Positions 1 through 11,490 are shown, counted from the first letter of the stretch. The stretch is DNA of 64,000 bases from Auriscalpium vulgare (GCA_019915015.1 JAHBBC010000010.1:682001-746000), one strand, 5' to 3'. Program-made: numbers and translations. The notes: generated by a model from the letters alone, not told the origin.

Positions 1-576
1 GCGGGAGCCAACAACCTGTTCGGCTTGATGCCAGTCATCAACAGCGGAGGCATGGTGCCATCTACAGCAGGATACGACATCGGAACTCCCGAGATCGCTG
101 CTGGGGTGGCCCATGCTCCCAAACAACGTAAATTCGAGAACGGAGACCGGGAGAATGAGTTTCTCGGTCTGCTAGTCCAGGAAGCTTTACTTGAGTCGGT
201 CGCAGGGCCGAGCGCAAGCACCCAAGCGTCGACCCCGGGCCAGCTATCCGAGGCCAACTGGCAATTAGCAAGTGGAAGGGGGGAGGAGTGGGACGGCAAG
301 AAAACAGTGGAAGAGAAACCGTTCAAGTGCGATGGCGATGGGTGCAAACTGAAATACAAGAATAAAAGCGGTCTCAGAAGACACAAGATCATGAAACACA
401 GTAAACAGACTCCTGAGGCATGCATCTGTCGCTGGTGCCGTGCCACGTTTAGCCGTCCGGACTCGGTGAAAAGGCATCGAAGGCGCAAGAATACGGAGTG
501 CTCAAAGAAGCAGGAAGCGTACGATGCTCAGATTTCAGCGCAGAAAGCGGCGAGGCGGCAGAGTCAGAGTGGGTGA
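1..576 (+). CDS. C2H2 zinc-finger protein, copy 1, 5' end outside window
   Basis: Open from base 1 to a TGA at 574-576; the real start lies upstream. The visible C-terminal part has an acidic/Ser-rich linker, a finger of C-x4-C-x12-H-x4-H spacing (about 327-393), then a second finger with C-x2-C, one His and a final Cys (C2HC-like), and a basic Lys/Arg-rich tail. This suggests a nuclear DNA-binding protein; targets are unknown. Three further copies lie at 1,770-2,999 (+), 25,666-27,033 (-) and 29,511-30,926 (-). Comparison with them shows that about 300 N-terminal residues are missing from view. The zinc-finger nature is clear from the motifs; a role as transcription factor is inference. Confidence 0.75.
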   Translation, partial: AGANNLFGLMPVINSGGMVPSTAGYDIGTPEIAAGVAHAPKQRKFENGDRENEFLGLLVQEALLESVAGPSASTQASTPGQLSEANWQLASGRGEEWDGKKTVEEKPFKCDGDGCKLKYKNKSGLRRHKIMKHSKQTPEACICRWCRATFSRPDSVKRHRRRKNTECSKKQEAYDAQISAQKAARRQSQSG

Positions 577-1769
577 TGATGGACGGGGGCGGACGACGAG
601 GAGGACATTCATACCGGACCTTTATACTTCCTTCCACTTGCCTTATCTCATCTTTTATCTCTTCCTTGTATAACATCACTGTGCGCGCGTACCTCCCGGC
701 TGAGGAATCGACTGGTCTTGTTCCCGCACGGGCAACCTGCCTTGAGCAGCGCGTAGTTTCCATCGCGGCTGTGCAATATACAAAGCATCGCTCCTGCAGG
801 CTTAGCTTCTTCTGGTGCATATCTGGCGCGTCTCCATGGCCACGATGAAGCGACGGGGAAGGACAAGGTCGCAGTTGACGAAGTACAAGGAGGTACAAGG
901 TCGTGGTCGTCGGAAGACAGTCGAGACGCGTCGAGAGCCGGCGCCTAAACGGGAACCTCAATTCCGATGACCAACTTTCCGCGTCGGATATCGCCTCAGT
1001 CAGACTCTTTGTCCCGCCGAAGCATTTACTCACAACGACGCCTGTCGGTCTTGTACAAGGCGCACGGCCAGGAGACACGAAGACAGCGAGTACCAGTTTT
1101 CGCCCGATTTTGCCGGCGTTCAAATAAAGTGGAACCCACGTGCGCAAATAGTGAGCGCTTCAACTCACTCTTTAAATTTTGCGACGTCGACTCCGCGGCC
1201 AAGCTATGCTTCGCAAGCCGCCGTCGTGGCATCAGGCTCGAGGGCCCATGCAAAAGGAATTAGGGAAGGCGCTACCGAGCAGTGAATCATCTCCAAATAA
1301 CTTTTTTCACCGAACAGAGCACCGCTGGATGGAAAAATGGAAGCGAGGATGTGGCGGCCAAAAGAAACAAAACCGCACGACTTTCATCATTGTCGGGGGC
1401 CAAGGCGTGACTACGGATCCTTGACCTCCTAGACGTAAGTTTGCGCTGACGGCCGCTGTACACAGTGTTGTCATGACCGTGGTATTGACCTGGAATAATT
1501 GACAGGGTTCTGTGTATTGACCAGTCCTCGAAACTCGATGTATGTGTCTCGTGTACGGTTCTGTGCGCTTTTTCTGCTGACCCTGTCACGCCAAGGGTAG
1601 ACTTCTACGATAACCGGGCTACAATGTCTTCGTATCCCTGCAACGGATCTGGTCGATTTTGATCAGGACTTGAATGCGACCGATTAATGAAGAGGCTATG
1701 CCATGCCAGTGCGGCTGATGTCACATCACCCATGTCAGATGATAAGATACCGTCATCCGTGCCGCAGTC
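577..1769. repeat. Downstream half of zinc-finger repeat unit 1
   Basis: No gene supported. The stretch matches 3,000-4,320 downstream of zinc-finger copy 2, with small indels. Shared landmarks are the GGTACAAGG repeats near 890, the CTCTTTGTCCCGCCGAAGC segment near 1,010, and the block about 1,612-1,769 that ends in GATAAGATACCGTCATCCGTG-like sequence. At about 1,769 the sequence joins directly to the inside of zinc-finger copy 2, so this is a tandem-repeat junction. Confidence 0.7.
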
Positions 1770-2999
1770 ATTGGGCCACCGGCGACGTTCGCTGGATACG
1801 ACACCTATGATGCAACTCCTGTAAGTACGATACTCCAGGAGACACAAGTGCGATGCTCACCGTGCCAGCAGTTTGAGCTCGCCACTCCTGCTAGTACCAA
1901 GATCTCGTCAGTCGAGCAGGAGCCCTAATATCCTCCTCCACACTTCTACAAGGCCGACGAGCCTTTCCCATCCTCCCTATTACCCGACACTATCCCCACA
2001 CACCAACCCATCAATCATCCGGACTGGGAACAGGCATACTCCTCACCTTATTGCAGCGGGTTGGGGGCTCCGCCGCCGACTCTTTCGAGGAAGACCAGAC
2101 CGCAGCCCTTGCACCTGGCCCGGCTGCCAGCCGGCGACCGACAGAGTCACATGCAGAGAAGAGAGCAGCGGCGTCGCGGTCCATACGCCAGGTCCGGGTC
2201 GACGCGTTCAACCACGGGAGGGCCCTGGACGCCCGAGTCGCCCGCATTCCCCACCACGCCCCCGTCTGCGTCATCCAGCGCGAGTGCGCACGTCCACGTC
2301 TTGTCACCAAGCGAGGAGCCAACGCATGGCGCCTATGCGGGCTGGCCGCCGACGGAATACACCGGCGGCCAGGAAACGCAGGACAGAATCTTCTTCGCCA
2401 ATGACCCGTCGTTCTACCAGTGGGCAGATCCAAGATCAGGGAGCAACAACCCGTACGACGTGATGCCAGTCATCAGCAGCGGAGGCATGGTGCCATTTTC
2501 AGCAGGATACGACTTCGGAACTTCCGAGATCGCTGCTGGGGTGGCCCATACCACCTCAACAATTAAATTCGAGAACGGAGGCCGGGAGAATGAGTCTCTC
2601 GGTCTGCCAGCTCAGGAAGCTTTAATCGAGTCGGTCGCAGGGGCGAGTACCCGAGCGTCGACCCAGCGATCGGAGGCCAACAGGCAATCGGCAAGTGGAA
2701 GGGAAGAGGAGTGGGACGGCAAGAAAACAGTGGGAGAGAAACCGTTCAAGTGCGATGTCGATGGGTGCAACCTGAAATACAAGAACAAAGGCGATCTCAG
2801 AAGACACAAGATCATGAAACACAGTAATCAGACTCCTGAGGCATGCATCTGTCGCTGGTGCCGTGCCACGTTTAGCCGTCCGGACTCGGTGAAAAGGCAT
2901 CGAAGGCGCAAGAATACGGAGTGCTCAAAGAAGCAGGAAGCGTACGATGCTCAGATTTCAGCGCAGAAAGCGGCGAGGCGGCAGAGTCAGAGTGGGTGA
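1770..2999 (+). pseudogene. C2H2 zinc-finger gene copy 2, 5'-truncated and interrupted by a stop
   Basis: Homology to the intact copies at 25.7 and 29.5 kb begins abruptly near 1,770, at the codons for a GPPATFAGYDTYDA-like stretch. The first 60 or so codons and the promoter are absent. An in-frame TAA at 1926-1928 replaces the TAC (Tyr) codon of the intact copies (EQEP-stop-YPPPHFY). Downstream the frame is open to 2,997-2,999 and keeps both fingers, including C-x4-C-x12-H-x4-H near 2,750-2,820. An internal ATG at 2,061 lies in the homologous frame shifted after the stop, so a shorter product cannot be excluded. I read it as a pseudogene because it lacks the 5' exon sequence and promoter found in the other copies. 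Confidence 0.7.
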
Positions 3000-4320
3000 T
3001 GATGGACGGGGGCGAACGGCGAGGAGGACATTCATACCGGACTTTTATACTTCCTTCCACTTGCTTATTTCATCTTTTATCTCTTCCTTGTATAACATCA
3101 CTGTGCGCGCGTACATCCCGGCTGAGGAATCGACTGGTCTTGTTCCCGCACGGGCAACCTGCCTTGAGCAGCGCGTAGTTTCCATCGCGGCTCAGGCTGT
3201 GCAATATACAAAGCATCGCTCCTGCAGGCTTAGCTTCTTCTGGTGTATATCTGGCGCGTCTCCATGGCCACGATGAAGCGACTGGGAAGGACAAGGTCGC
3301 AGTTGACGAAGTACAAGGAGGTACAAGGAGGTACAAGGTCGTGGTCGCCGGAAGAGAGTCGAGACGCGTCGAGAGCAGCGGCGCCTAAACGGGAACCAAG
3401 AAAGATGACCAACTTTCGGCGAGATCGCCTGAGTCAGACTCTTTGTACCGCCGAAGCATATACTTACTTACAACAACGCCTGTCGGTCTTGTACAAGATG
3501 CACAGCCAGGAGCCACGAATAAAGCGAGTACCAATTTTCGCCCGATTTTGCCGGCATTCAAATAAAGTGGAATCCACGTGCGCAAACTTTACTAGTGAGC
3601 GCTTCAACTCACTCTTTTGCCACTGTTCACGACGTCGACTCCGCGGCCTGCCTCAAGCTTCCGGGCAGAATTTGGCGTTCAATACCAAAAGGTCAGGCGT
3701 TGATGCGGTGCAGTGTCAAGTTATGCTTCGCAAGCCGCAAAACAACCGTCGTGGCATCGCATTGTAGAGGGCCCACCTATACAGTGCCATCAAGGCGCTA
3801 CCTGTAAATCGTCTCCCACTGAAAGTGACTGACGGTAAATTCTTCACTGGACAGAGCACTGTTTGACCTAGACATGGGAGCAAGGTTGCCACAGCGGCCA
3901 AAGAGAAACCCTGCATGACTTCACCGTCCTGTCGGAGACGTGACTGCGAATCCTTCCTGACGTCCTTGATGTGAGTATACAGGGCTGTGTCGTCGTGAGC
4001 GTAGTATTGACGTGGAACAATAGGCAGCTTGCTGGGTATTGACAGCCCTCCGCGAAGCTTGGATCCTCTACATCGCATAGTATGTGTCTCATTTGTGGGT
4101 ACTCTGCGCGTTTTGTTGCTAACCCTATCACGCCAAGGGTAGAATTCTTTGATAACCGGGCTACAATGTCTTCGTATCCCTGCAATGGATCTGGTCGATT
4201 TTGATCAGGACTTGAATGGGACCGAGCAGATTTATGAAGAGGCTATGCCAGTGCTATGCCATGCCGGTACGGCTGATGTCACGTCGCCCATGTCAGATGA
4301 TAAGATACCGTCATCCGTGC
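3000..4320. repeat. Downstream half of zinc-finger repeat unit 2
   Basis: No gene supported. This is the tandem copy of 577-1,769. The 10-bp GTACAAGGAG unit occurs three times at 3,311-3,341 against two in unit 1. Similarity to unit 1 stops after about 4,320, where unique sequence begins. Confidence 0.65.
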
Positions 4321-4482
4321 GTTGCCTCTCACTCTCCCCTCGCACGCCTTGGTCCGAATCGCCGAAGGCTTTGACATCTGTCCGGACGTAGGCGGTGTAG
4401 TCGGCCAGGGCCTCATATAAGATCCTAGGAGACTTCGGCGCTCGCTCGCGACCCACCTCTACTCCCCACCCCGCTATCAGCC

Positions 4483-5352
4483 ATGAACCGTATAGTCCCT
4501 AGGGCCCGAGGTGCAGCTGCGCCGCCACTGGTTCTGTACGCTTGCGGGGAACGCAGCTTCAGTTCCGGCGCAGGCGTAGGCGTTTGGGGATCGGGGAAGT
4601 ACGTTCCGATACTCCCTCACAGCCGCAATCGATGATAACCCCGATATTGCGTGCAGTCTTAATATTTCCTGCCGCTGCGCCGCGCGCTCATGGTATGAAG
4701 CGCAGTATTTCGTACGTCTTGTCTTCGATCACGATTCGGGTCGCATACTGAGCGCCATCCTGCTCTGGCTCGCCAGGCGGTCCTCGTCGCGGTGATGATA
4801 GCTCGGTGCACTCAGCCCCCCGAGCGCGAGGTGATTATCTGGACCGAGTTCGGTACCTGCGCAAAGGGTGAGTGCCATTAAAACTCTCATGGGCTCCTGT
4901 TGACGACAGTTCTGCCGTCAAGCCCTCAATGACTGGCTGGATAGAATCTGGCGGTACACCGACTTCATGACCTCGAGCGGCACCCCAGTGAGGTGCCAAG
5001 CAATCCTTCGTGTTGTGGATAAGCTGCGACGTGGTAGCAACATCAAAATAGAGGATGCAGACTCCGAGCCTTGGCAAGGAGAGCACGGACGGGGAAGAGA
5101 AGGCGCTAAGAATCTGTCGAGGGAAGCCATCAAGCTTCCCAGGCCTCCTCAGCAGGACTCGGAGCTCTGGAAATGGGGCGAAAGGGTCGTCAATGCCAAA
5201 GAGGAATACCAGGAAACTGTGTTGTCAGAGGAGACGATCGAGGAGTTCGTCGATGTAAGTGTAAGCCGTGCTCCCCGAGTATGATATTGACGTGAACGAC
5301 TTGGCAGGAATTCAATCGCCATGTCTTATTTACCGCTTTCCGCGATGTCTGA
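4483..5352 (+). CDS. Unassigned multi-exon coding region (low confidence)
   Basis: Product not recognised. A TATA-like CATATAAG lies at about 4,411. An ATG at 4,483 opens a short exon with a good GTACGT donor at 4,599. A coding-like stretch resumes around 4,750-4,880 (…PPEREVIIWTEFGTCAK), then about 4,927-5,255 with residues such as LNDWLDRIWRYTDFM and a charged Glu/Lys-rich stretch. A last exon after a GTAAGT…CAG intron ends in FTAFRDV-stop at 5,350-5,352. The frames of the later exons connect; the link to the first exon is uncertain. It lies between the left zinc-finger repeats and the MAG-like gene and has no visible counterpart on the right side. It could also be a decayed gene. Confidence 0.3.
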
Positions 5353-5902
5353 CCAACGCGTCTGGATGGTAACTTCAATCACTCGCATAACGAGTTGTAT
5401 TTTGTCATCGTTTTACTATGAGTTGAGCGCGTTTTCTGTGACACGTCTATCGTCGCCTCGGATGCTAGCTGTATTTATCTAACCCCCCGATTTATTCAAC
5501 GCAGTATTGCGACGTTCAGAGGTGACGGGTCCTCGTCTCGCGATGAGGAGAAATACGCTTGAGAACCGCCGAGGTAGACCGGCGCTCCCCCTTTGTTGTC
5601 AGGGAAACCTCTGTTGCTCTGGCACGTCCCCGGCCTGAAGGTTCCCGAAATGACGTCGAATAGTTCCGCATTATAGAAGTAGGGTATCATCCGATAGAAG
5701 AGATGTTGGGTATAGTGTGTGGCTAAGTGAATGCTAGAGGGTAATTCGTGGTGAAGTAGGTTGTAGATAGAAACTTGGGGCCGAGACTTCGTATCGAATT
5801 ACTGTATCCAGAAGACCGTAGACCCGCGCAAGAGTGAACGTAAAAGTTCGTAAGCACGCCGCCAGGATCACAGCCCGAAAGAATCGAATGTCCTTGTACC
5901 GC
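5353..5902. other. 3' flank of left MAG-like gene, outer edge of inverted repeat
   Basis: No gene seen. From about 5,640 to 5,902 the reverse complement matches sequence downstream of the MAG fragment at about 28,450-28,715, including an ACTATACCCAACATCTCTTC block. The similarity fades outside 5,640. Confidence 0.5.
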
Positions 5903-7057
5903 CTACGCCAGGAAGACGATAGATAAGAGGATCCCGACGATACCCACGAGGAGAGAGAAACCAAACGCGCGTGCGCCGTTCGGGCTGCCGGTCTTCGCCG
6001 CCACCCCCGCCGAACCCGTGAGGCTCGCCGACGTCGCCGAAGCGTGCGCGCTGGACGTCGTCATCGAGACCGACGTCGTCGTGGCCGTCGGCGCCCCGTA
6101 CAGATCTGTCGATGCATACTGCGTGCATTTCGACGATGCGGGCACGGGGTTCGGGTTCGCGCCGGGGAGCTGCATGTTATTGCTCTCGCACGACTCGTAA
6201 ACGCCCTTCCGGGAGTTGCTGGGCGAGTTGAAGCCGCAGCCCTTGGTGTCGTAGATGTTGTTGCAGTAGCCACCGGGTTTGTCGTTCTTGCAGATCTTCA
6301 GGCAGAAGAAGTCGCCGCCGACGAAGCTGGGATGGTAGAGTCAGCGTTGGCGGGATGCGCGGACGGCGGGTACGCACAGATTCCACTCCGGGACCTGCAC
6401 GGTCGTGTTGCTGCCACTGAACACCGTCGAGTAAACCATGCCGCCCATGGGGTTTCCCCTAAGGTCCTGCCCGTGCGGATCGAGCTCGCCGCCCTCGTCG
6501 CCACTTTTCATGTTGACCTTCGTCTGGTCCATGTAGCCGACGATCAGGGTGTAGTCGGGCGCCGTGAGGAACTGGACGCCCTGGAGTGTGCCGTCGGGGA
6601 TCAGGCGCGTCCCATGGCCCTTCCTGGTGCACCATGCGACCTCCTCGCCCTCCGTGTCGGCGATCAGGGAGTTCGGCTTGTCCGGCGCCCACAGGCAGAA
6701 GTCTACGAAACCGCACGCTCGTTCAACGACGACACCACGGTCTGTCGAGCGAAGCACGCACCGGCTATGCTGTTCGCATACATCGTTTGGCAGAGCGATT
6801 GCTGGTTCTCCGTGGTCGAGTTGCAGATGTTGTACCCGTATTGCGACCCGCGCGCGGCGGCGTCGGGTTCGACTTGGTATGGCTGTCACGCCGTGCGTGT
6901 CAGCGAACGCCGCGACTTCACAGTACATGCAGTGTGGGCTTACCAGATCGGCGGGCGTCTTAAAGCGCGCAGAGGCGAGTGGTTGCCCTCCCTTCTGAGC
7001 GAGCACCTGGGTGGCCGGGAGGAGGGCGAAAAGAGCGGATAGAGTGTAGCGCAACAT
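5903..7057 (-). CDS. GPI-anchored secreted glycoprotein, MAG-like, left copy
   Basis: Four exons fit as complement(5903..6326, 6378..6702, 6762..6882, 6944..7057), giving 984 nt and 327 residues. The N-terminus MLRYTLSALFALLPATQVLAQ is a signal peptide. The body is Cys-rich, with an N-glycosylation sequon in NICNSTTENQQ. A Ser/Thr/Ala-rich stalk is followed by a hydrophobic C-terminus ending SIVFLA, typical of a GPI signal. Polypore proteins of this kind are often annotated as macrophage-activating glycoprotein; their native role is unknown, most likely at the cell surface or wall. Exon lengths are identical to those of the right copy at 23,868-25,021 and no stop interrupts the frame, so both copies look functional. 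Confidence 0.75.
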
Positions 7058-7536
7058 AGTTTGAGCGGATAGAACTTGAACTTGAAGGATCGCAGCCGGA
7101 TGGTGGCGGGGGCGGGGGCGGTAGTAGTGGTGAAAGAAAGAGAGATGAAAGCGACCCGGCAAGCTTCAAGGTGGGTCGGCGAGAGCCGTATATGCATGAC
7201 GATATGCATTGAACCATGACGATCGCCCGCGACATCCCAGAATCTCCCTGCGCTTCGCCAACTCTCTCCCGTGCGGCAGTGGTGTCGGTGAGGATGTAAA
7301 TGGCATGTTGCATAGACTAGTCGAGGCGACCTTCTCTGTGATGTGCGCGTCGCCGTTTTCCAGCCATCCAGATAGCTGCAGAAAATGGGTCCCGAAAGCG
7401 TGAGTTTACCATGATACCTATCTGCTAAGTAGAGTCAACAAGACAGCACTTGAACACGACTGCAGTGAGAGAAATCTTGCAACGAGCTGGAGAAGAGGAA
7501 GAGACTGGGAGCGACGACTGACGACGGTCATTCATT

Positions 7537-7550
7537 CACGTGACTCATGC
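7537..7550. promoter_or_regulatory. Overlapping E-box and AP-1/Gcn4-type site upstream of left MAG-like gene
   Basis: CACGTGACTCATGC combines CACGTG (bHLH-type) with TGACTCA (bZIP AP-1/Gcn4-type). It lies about 480 bp upstream of the gene starting at 7,057. The right copy keeps the same 14 bp at 23,343-23,356, about 510 bp upstream. Binding is inferred from motif identity only. The rest of 7,058-7,951 holds no gene I can support. Confidence 0.35.
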
Positions 7551-7951
7551 CTTGGTATAAATTCTGAGTTCTCGCCCCTGCTTGAACTTCACCAAGCACT
7601 TCACCACATCCGCGAGCCATAAAACAACAAAGGGCTCAGCACGAGGGTCTTGGATATGATGCATACACTGCTGTTCTTAGCTAGGGTCACTAGCTGACTA
7701 TGCCATACAACAGGGCCTCAAAGTATGATACATCAATGTTACGAGCTGCGATCAATGCCAACGCCAGGTATTTATGCCAAGAAAGAAGGGGTGGGGAGAC
7801 AGGGGAAATCAAATCAGCATCTCTGTCACGTACGTAGCTCAGTGCCCATCGGACGAGTGCCGCGAAGCTGCGACCTCCTTCGTGCCGTACAGCGCATGGT
7901 CCGCGGCCGCTACGCCGACGTCAAGCTCGAAGCTCAGCGCACGTATTTTTT

Positions 7952-9755
7952 TCAACCTCCTGCGAGTGACCGTCGAACGTCGGTCTCGGAGCGCTGCCGG
8001 TCCACCGTGTCGATAGGCCGCACAGCGGACACCGTATTTGCTGTGGTGCGGAAGGCCCCGAACCGGATGCTGCTTGGCGGCGGACCAGAGGCCGCCACAG
8101 GCAGGCCGGAGCTGGTTTTGCAGACGATGTGAGCGCGGGAGAAAAGGGAGAAAGGATGGTGGACCGCACGAGATCTCAGTTTTGTTCGCGTAGTTCGTGA
8201 GCGAGCGATACATACGCGTCGCACCGATAACCCTGATTTGATGCGTCAGAAGCTACACCAAAGTGACTCGATAAATTACATACATGATCAAGACTGCGAT
8301 TTGTGGAAACAGGGAACCGCGAGTTAGATAATTGCTAGCCTCAAAATATTCCCTGCAACATGCAATACTCACGTGCGGGGGTTTGGAACATCTGGAGGCG
8401 ATCGAGAAAGATGAAGCTCATATCCTATATGGTAGTGAGGCATCGACTTACCAGATTCCACACATCTTCGGGGCGCGTCTAGTCAGTGCATGATGGACTC
8501 GTGACAATGCATAGCTACCGACCATTGATGTTCTGGTACAGAAGGATCTAAACATGCCTCGTATCAGTACAGGTACATTCTCATCTTTCGGAACACACGA
8601 AGACTGACGACAACAGGAAGTTCAGCAAACGTTGCCATACCGAGCCAGATGAGGCCCTAAAGCACCATTAGCAGCCAAACGACGGTGAGCACGGGATGGA
8701 AGCGCGGCGCACCTGGTGGTAGAGCATGCGCCAAATGCCGAATCGCGAAGCTTCGCCCCGTAGCAAGAGACCGAAGAGCATAATGATAAGAAGCGTGGCG
8801 TCCGACACGAACGAGATGACGCCCATGGGCTGCCCGCGGTCCGCGAATAGGTCGATACAGTCGCCCCCGACCGCGTTCCACATGCCCCTTGACTAAAAAG
8901 GTCGTCAGAACAAAGCAGGTTGCTCACACGCAGGTGATTCACCCTAATGATTTCTGCGCAGAGCGAATAGGAAGAATTATTCAGCGCGCTGCGATCGTAC
9001 AGCAAGGCAAGATGGCGAAAGAACATACCTCGAATCCAGAAACCACCGGATACAATCCAGATGATACTTGCAAGCACAGTGGCAATCCTATTGCGGTCCC
9101 AGATGGCTGCACTGATTAGGAATGGGATCAGGCAGGGGCGGGCGCGTGCGAGTGAATTGTGGTCGTTACATTCGTAATACGATGAGGAGCGCAGCTGAGA
9201 CCATTGCGAGGGCAGTGAATGCCTGAAGATGAAGGTATGAGCAGGCGGGAGTATGAAGCGAGCAAAGAGACGGCGCAACTGTGGTAGCCTGGATCCATGA
9301 CTGTCGTACATAATTCTGATGAGTATCTCGCACATAGTGGGCTTGCACATACCTGGCAGTTAATTTCGCGCGTCGCATCCATCCCGATGACGTTAAGAAT
9401 AGTGTATATAAGACAACAGAGCCGACATGACGAGTAGATCTGCAGGAAACGTCAGCGCCAATCGCCTGCAACACATATGGAAAATTACACACGCTGAGGG
9501 TCCACAACCACTTCCGTTTTCCAGAGACGAACTCCCATTCGTAGTGAATGTTAGTAAAATACTCCCAGCTGTCGTGGGTCTTCCGTCAGACGCGGTCAGA
9601 TCGAGGGAACGAGCACGGACATGTACAGCCCGGCGAGAACGTGCTCCCGGTTCACGAAGTCAACTGCGTCGGACAGTCAGCGTGCTGCAAGAGCATGTTG
9701 GAAGGAACACACGGTATGTCTTCGCAAGGATGGCAGGATCGTTCCAGTTGACCAT
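7952..9755 (-). CDS. Polytopic membrane protein of unknown function, left copy, C-terminal frameshift
   Basis: Starts at ATG 9755 (MVNWNDPAILAKTY). It is a multi-exon reading frame of an Agaricomycete family with several hydrophobic helices and conserved pieces such as WEYFTN-HYEWEFVSGKRKW, IYSSCRLCC…REINCQ, SIIWIVSGGFWIRG, SFVSDATLLIIMLFGLLL, GLIWLGMATFAELPV and IGATRMYRSLTNY. Introns are about 50-65 nt with GT-AG ends. Several membrane spans and a cytosolic tail suggest a GPCR-like or small receptor-like protein, but no function is known to me. Compared with the right copy (21,262-23,059), one extra base near 8,140 shifts the C-terminal tail out of the conserved frame. The conserved tail frame, ending at 7,952, exists beyond the shift. 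Confidence 0.5.
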
Positions 9756-10290
9756 GGCCTCGATTGATGTCGGCTGCGGGGCGGTGAAAGGAAGCCGGAG
9801 GCCCCTTGGTGCAGGGCCTGCGTTATAAGCACTAGCTTTTGCAACATAATAGGTGCATCAAGTTATGATCAAGCTTCCAATGATTGAGGTTTCATGTCAA
9901 GAGAGAGGAACGCCATTGGCCGGTGGCGCTTCGAGAGCGGATTCCACCCGCGCTCAACCCGCGCTCAACCCGCGCTCCAGCATCGAACAATGTCACTGCG
10001 GCAAAGCCCGCTGGGCGACCACTCACTGTGCTATAACGTTATGTTCGCGCGGCGAGGGCGGTGCTGCAAATTATCGCGGTCAGAGTTACTTTGGAGTTCA
10101 ATTGGAGTTAGTAGTCACTGGGTCGAGAGAAAGTGACTGGCCGAAATCTGGAGCCCGCTGAATTGGACAAATCCACATTGGATCTCCTGCGAAAACTGAG
10201 TCGATCATGAGCTCTGCCTAAAGGTAGCGGTAAATTGACCGAGTTTGGCGTTGGCACCGGACTATACCTAGTTCCGTCACAGCGCCAATA
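9756..10290. repeat. Inner part of left inverted-repeat arm with 11-bp VNTR
   Basis: No gene. The reverse complement matches about 20,830-21,261. It contains an 11-bp CCCGCGCTCAA unit repeated three times at about 9,947-9,980; the right arm has two. Confidence 0.55.
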
Positions 10291-10338
10291 TGTGATTGTC
10301 ATCTACTTCGCTGTGGCGACAGGGCGCAGGAGTACGCA
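10291..10338 (-). pseudogene. Remnant of the last codons of a P450 gene
   Basis: The minus strand reads VLLRPVATAK-stop, matching the C-terminus [14 protein letters not shown] of the complete P450 at 18,414-20,806 and its first 3' bases. Only the end of the gene is present, so the duplication breakpoint lies inside the P450 last exon. It marks the inner end of the left arm. Confidence 0.65.
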
Positions 10339-10475
10339 GGTAGATGGCATGTTGAATCATGAGAAACTAGTCGAGACGACCTTCTGCCCATCGCCAGCTC
10401 GGATTTCCATCAGGGCGGATGTAGCCATCCAGTTAGATGCAGAAAGGGTGCAGAAAAGGAGGTTTTTCCATAATG
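10336..10475. repeat. Third copy of a MAG-promoter fragment
   Basis: Shares GATGGCATGTTG, ACTAGTCGAG-CGACCTTCT and AGCCATCCAG-TAG-TGCAGAAA with 7,290-7,395 and with the reverse complement of 23,525-23,645, both upstream of MAG-like genes. It abuts the P450 remnant. The following 10,476-11,490 shows no gene I can support except the promoter of the next gene (TATA-like CATATAAG near 11,417). Confidence 0.5.
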
Positions 10476-11490
10476 ACTATCCTGCAGAGGGAGCGGATAG
10501 TGAGGGCTGCAGAGGTGCCGGTGAGATCTAGAGAGGTCTTGCAGGGTCTTCAATTGCGTTGAACTTGAATGCTCTTGAATGAGTTTCAAAGGACGAGACC
10601 GTGGGAACTCAGACACCGCGTGCGCGGATTGAAAAATTAAATGGGCGAGTCCGTCACGGTGCCATTATGGACGCCGCCGACGGTGACCACCTTCCTCTCC
10701 CTCTCGATCCATACAGCACCTTCAGGTGGTCAATGCAACAAGCCTCATTTTTCATCTCGTACAATTGCGTGGCATAGAAGGCCAGACGGCACCGAGGCAG
10801 CCTGCCGTTCCACGTCAGGCTCTGGAGACTTCAAGGAACCTATACATAATACCAGTAGTTCCAGGCCCATTGACAGCCTTGGAACGTCCTCTACATGGTT
10901 CGCGTGTATATTACATGTTGACCTGGCGAGCAACTCGGGAAGCCAGAGGTATGTATGGACTCCGCGATCACAACATACCTGGCGAGTGACTGAGTTCAAG
11001 CTGTCTAAAATTCAGCCTAGGTGCCCTATCTTGGCGACGGCCCGCGCTCGTCGCGACTCTTTCTTGAGACGCAACTCTGCATGATGACTTCAAAACGCGG
11101 ATCCTGTACCCTTCGTTGCAGTCTTCTGACAGGCTGTAAGCCTTCAAGCTTCATGCTGCGTATGCAGGCTCCTCCGACATCCGCCTATATTGTGACAACC
11201 TACAGGATTTTCCTCCAGGATTCAGTGACTCCTTCTCTGTCTAAGGGAGGATTGCATCTCGCGATGGAGCGCGCCATAACCTGCAGGTATCAGGAACTAT
11301 TCCAGTGTCGCTCTTCTGGTATGCTCGCAGCATTGAATCTCTCTACCTCCGTGCGAGCGGAACTTTCTTGACGCTGTCCTAGCTCATCTATTTCTCAATG
11401 CGCGACGCGCGAATCCATATAAGACGGGCTTCAGCAGGCTGCAACCTTGTCTACCCAGCACAGTACAACTGCGAGTCTCTCCAGCTGACC

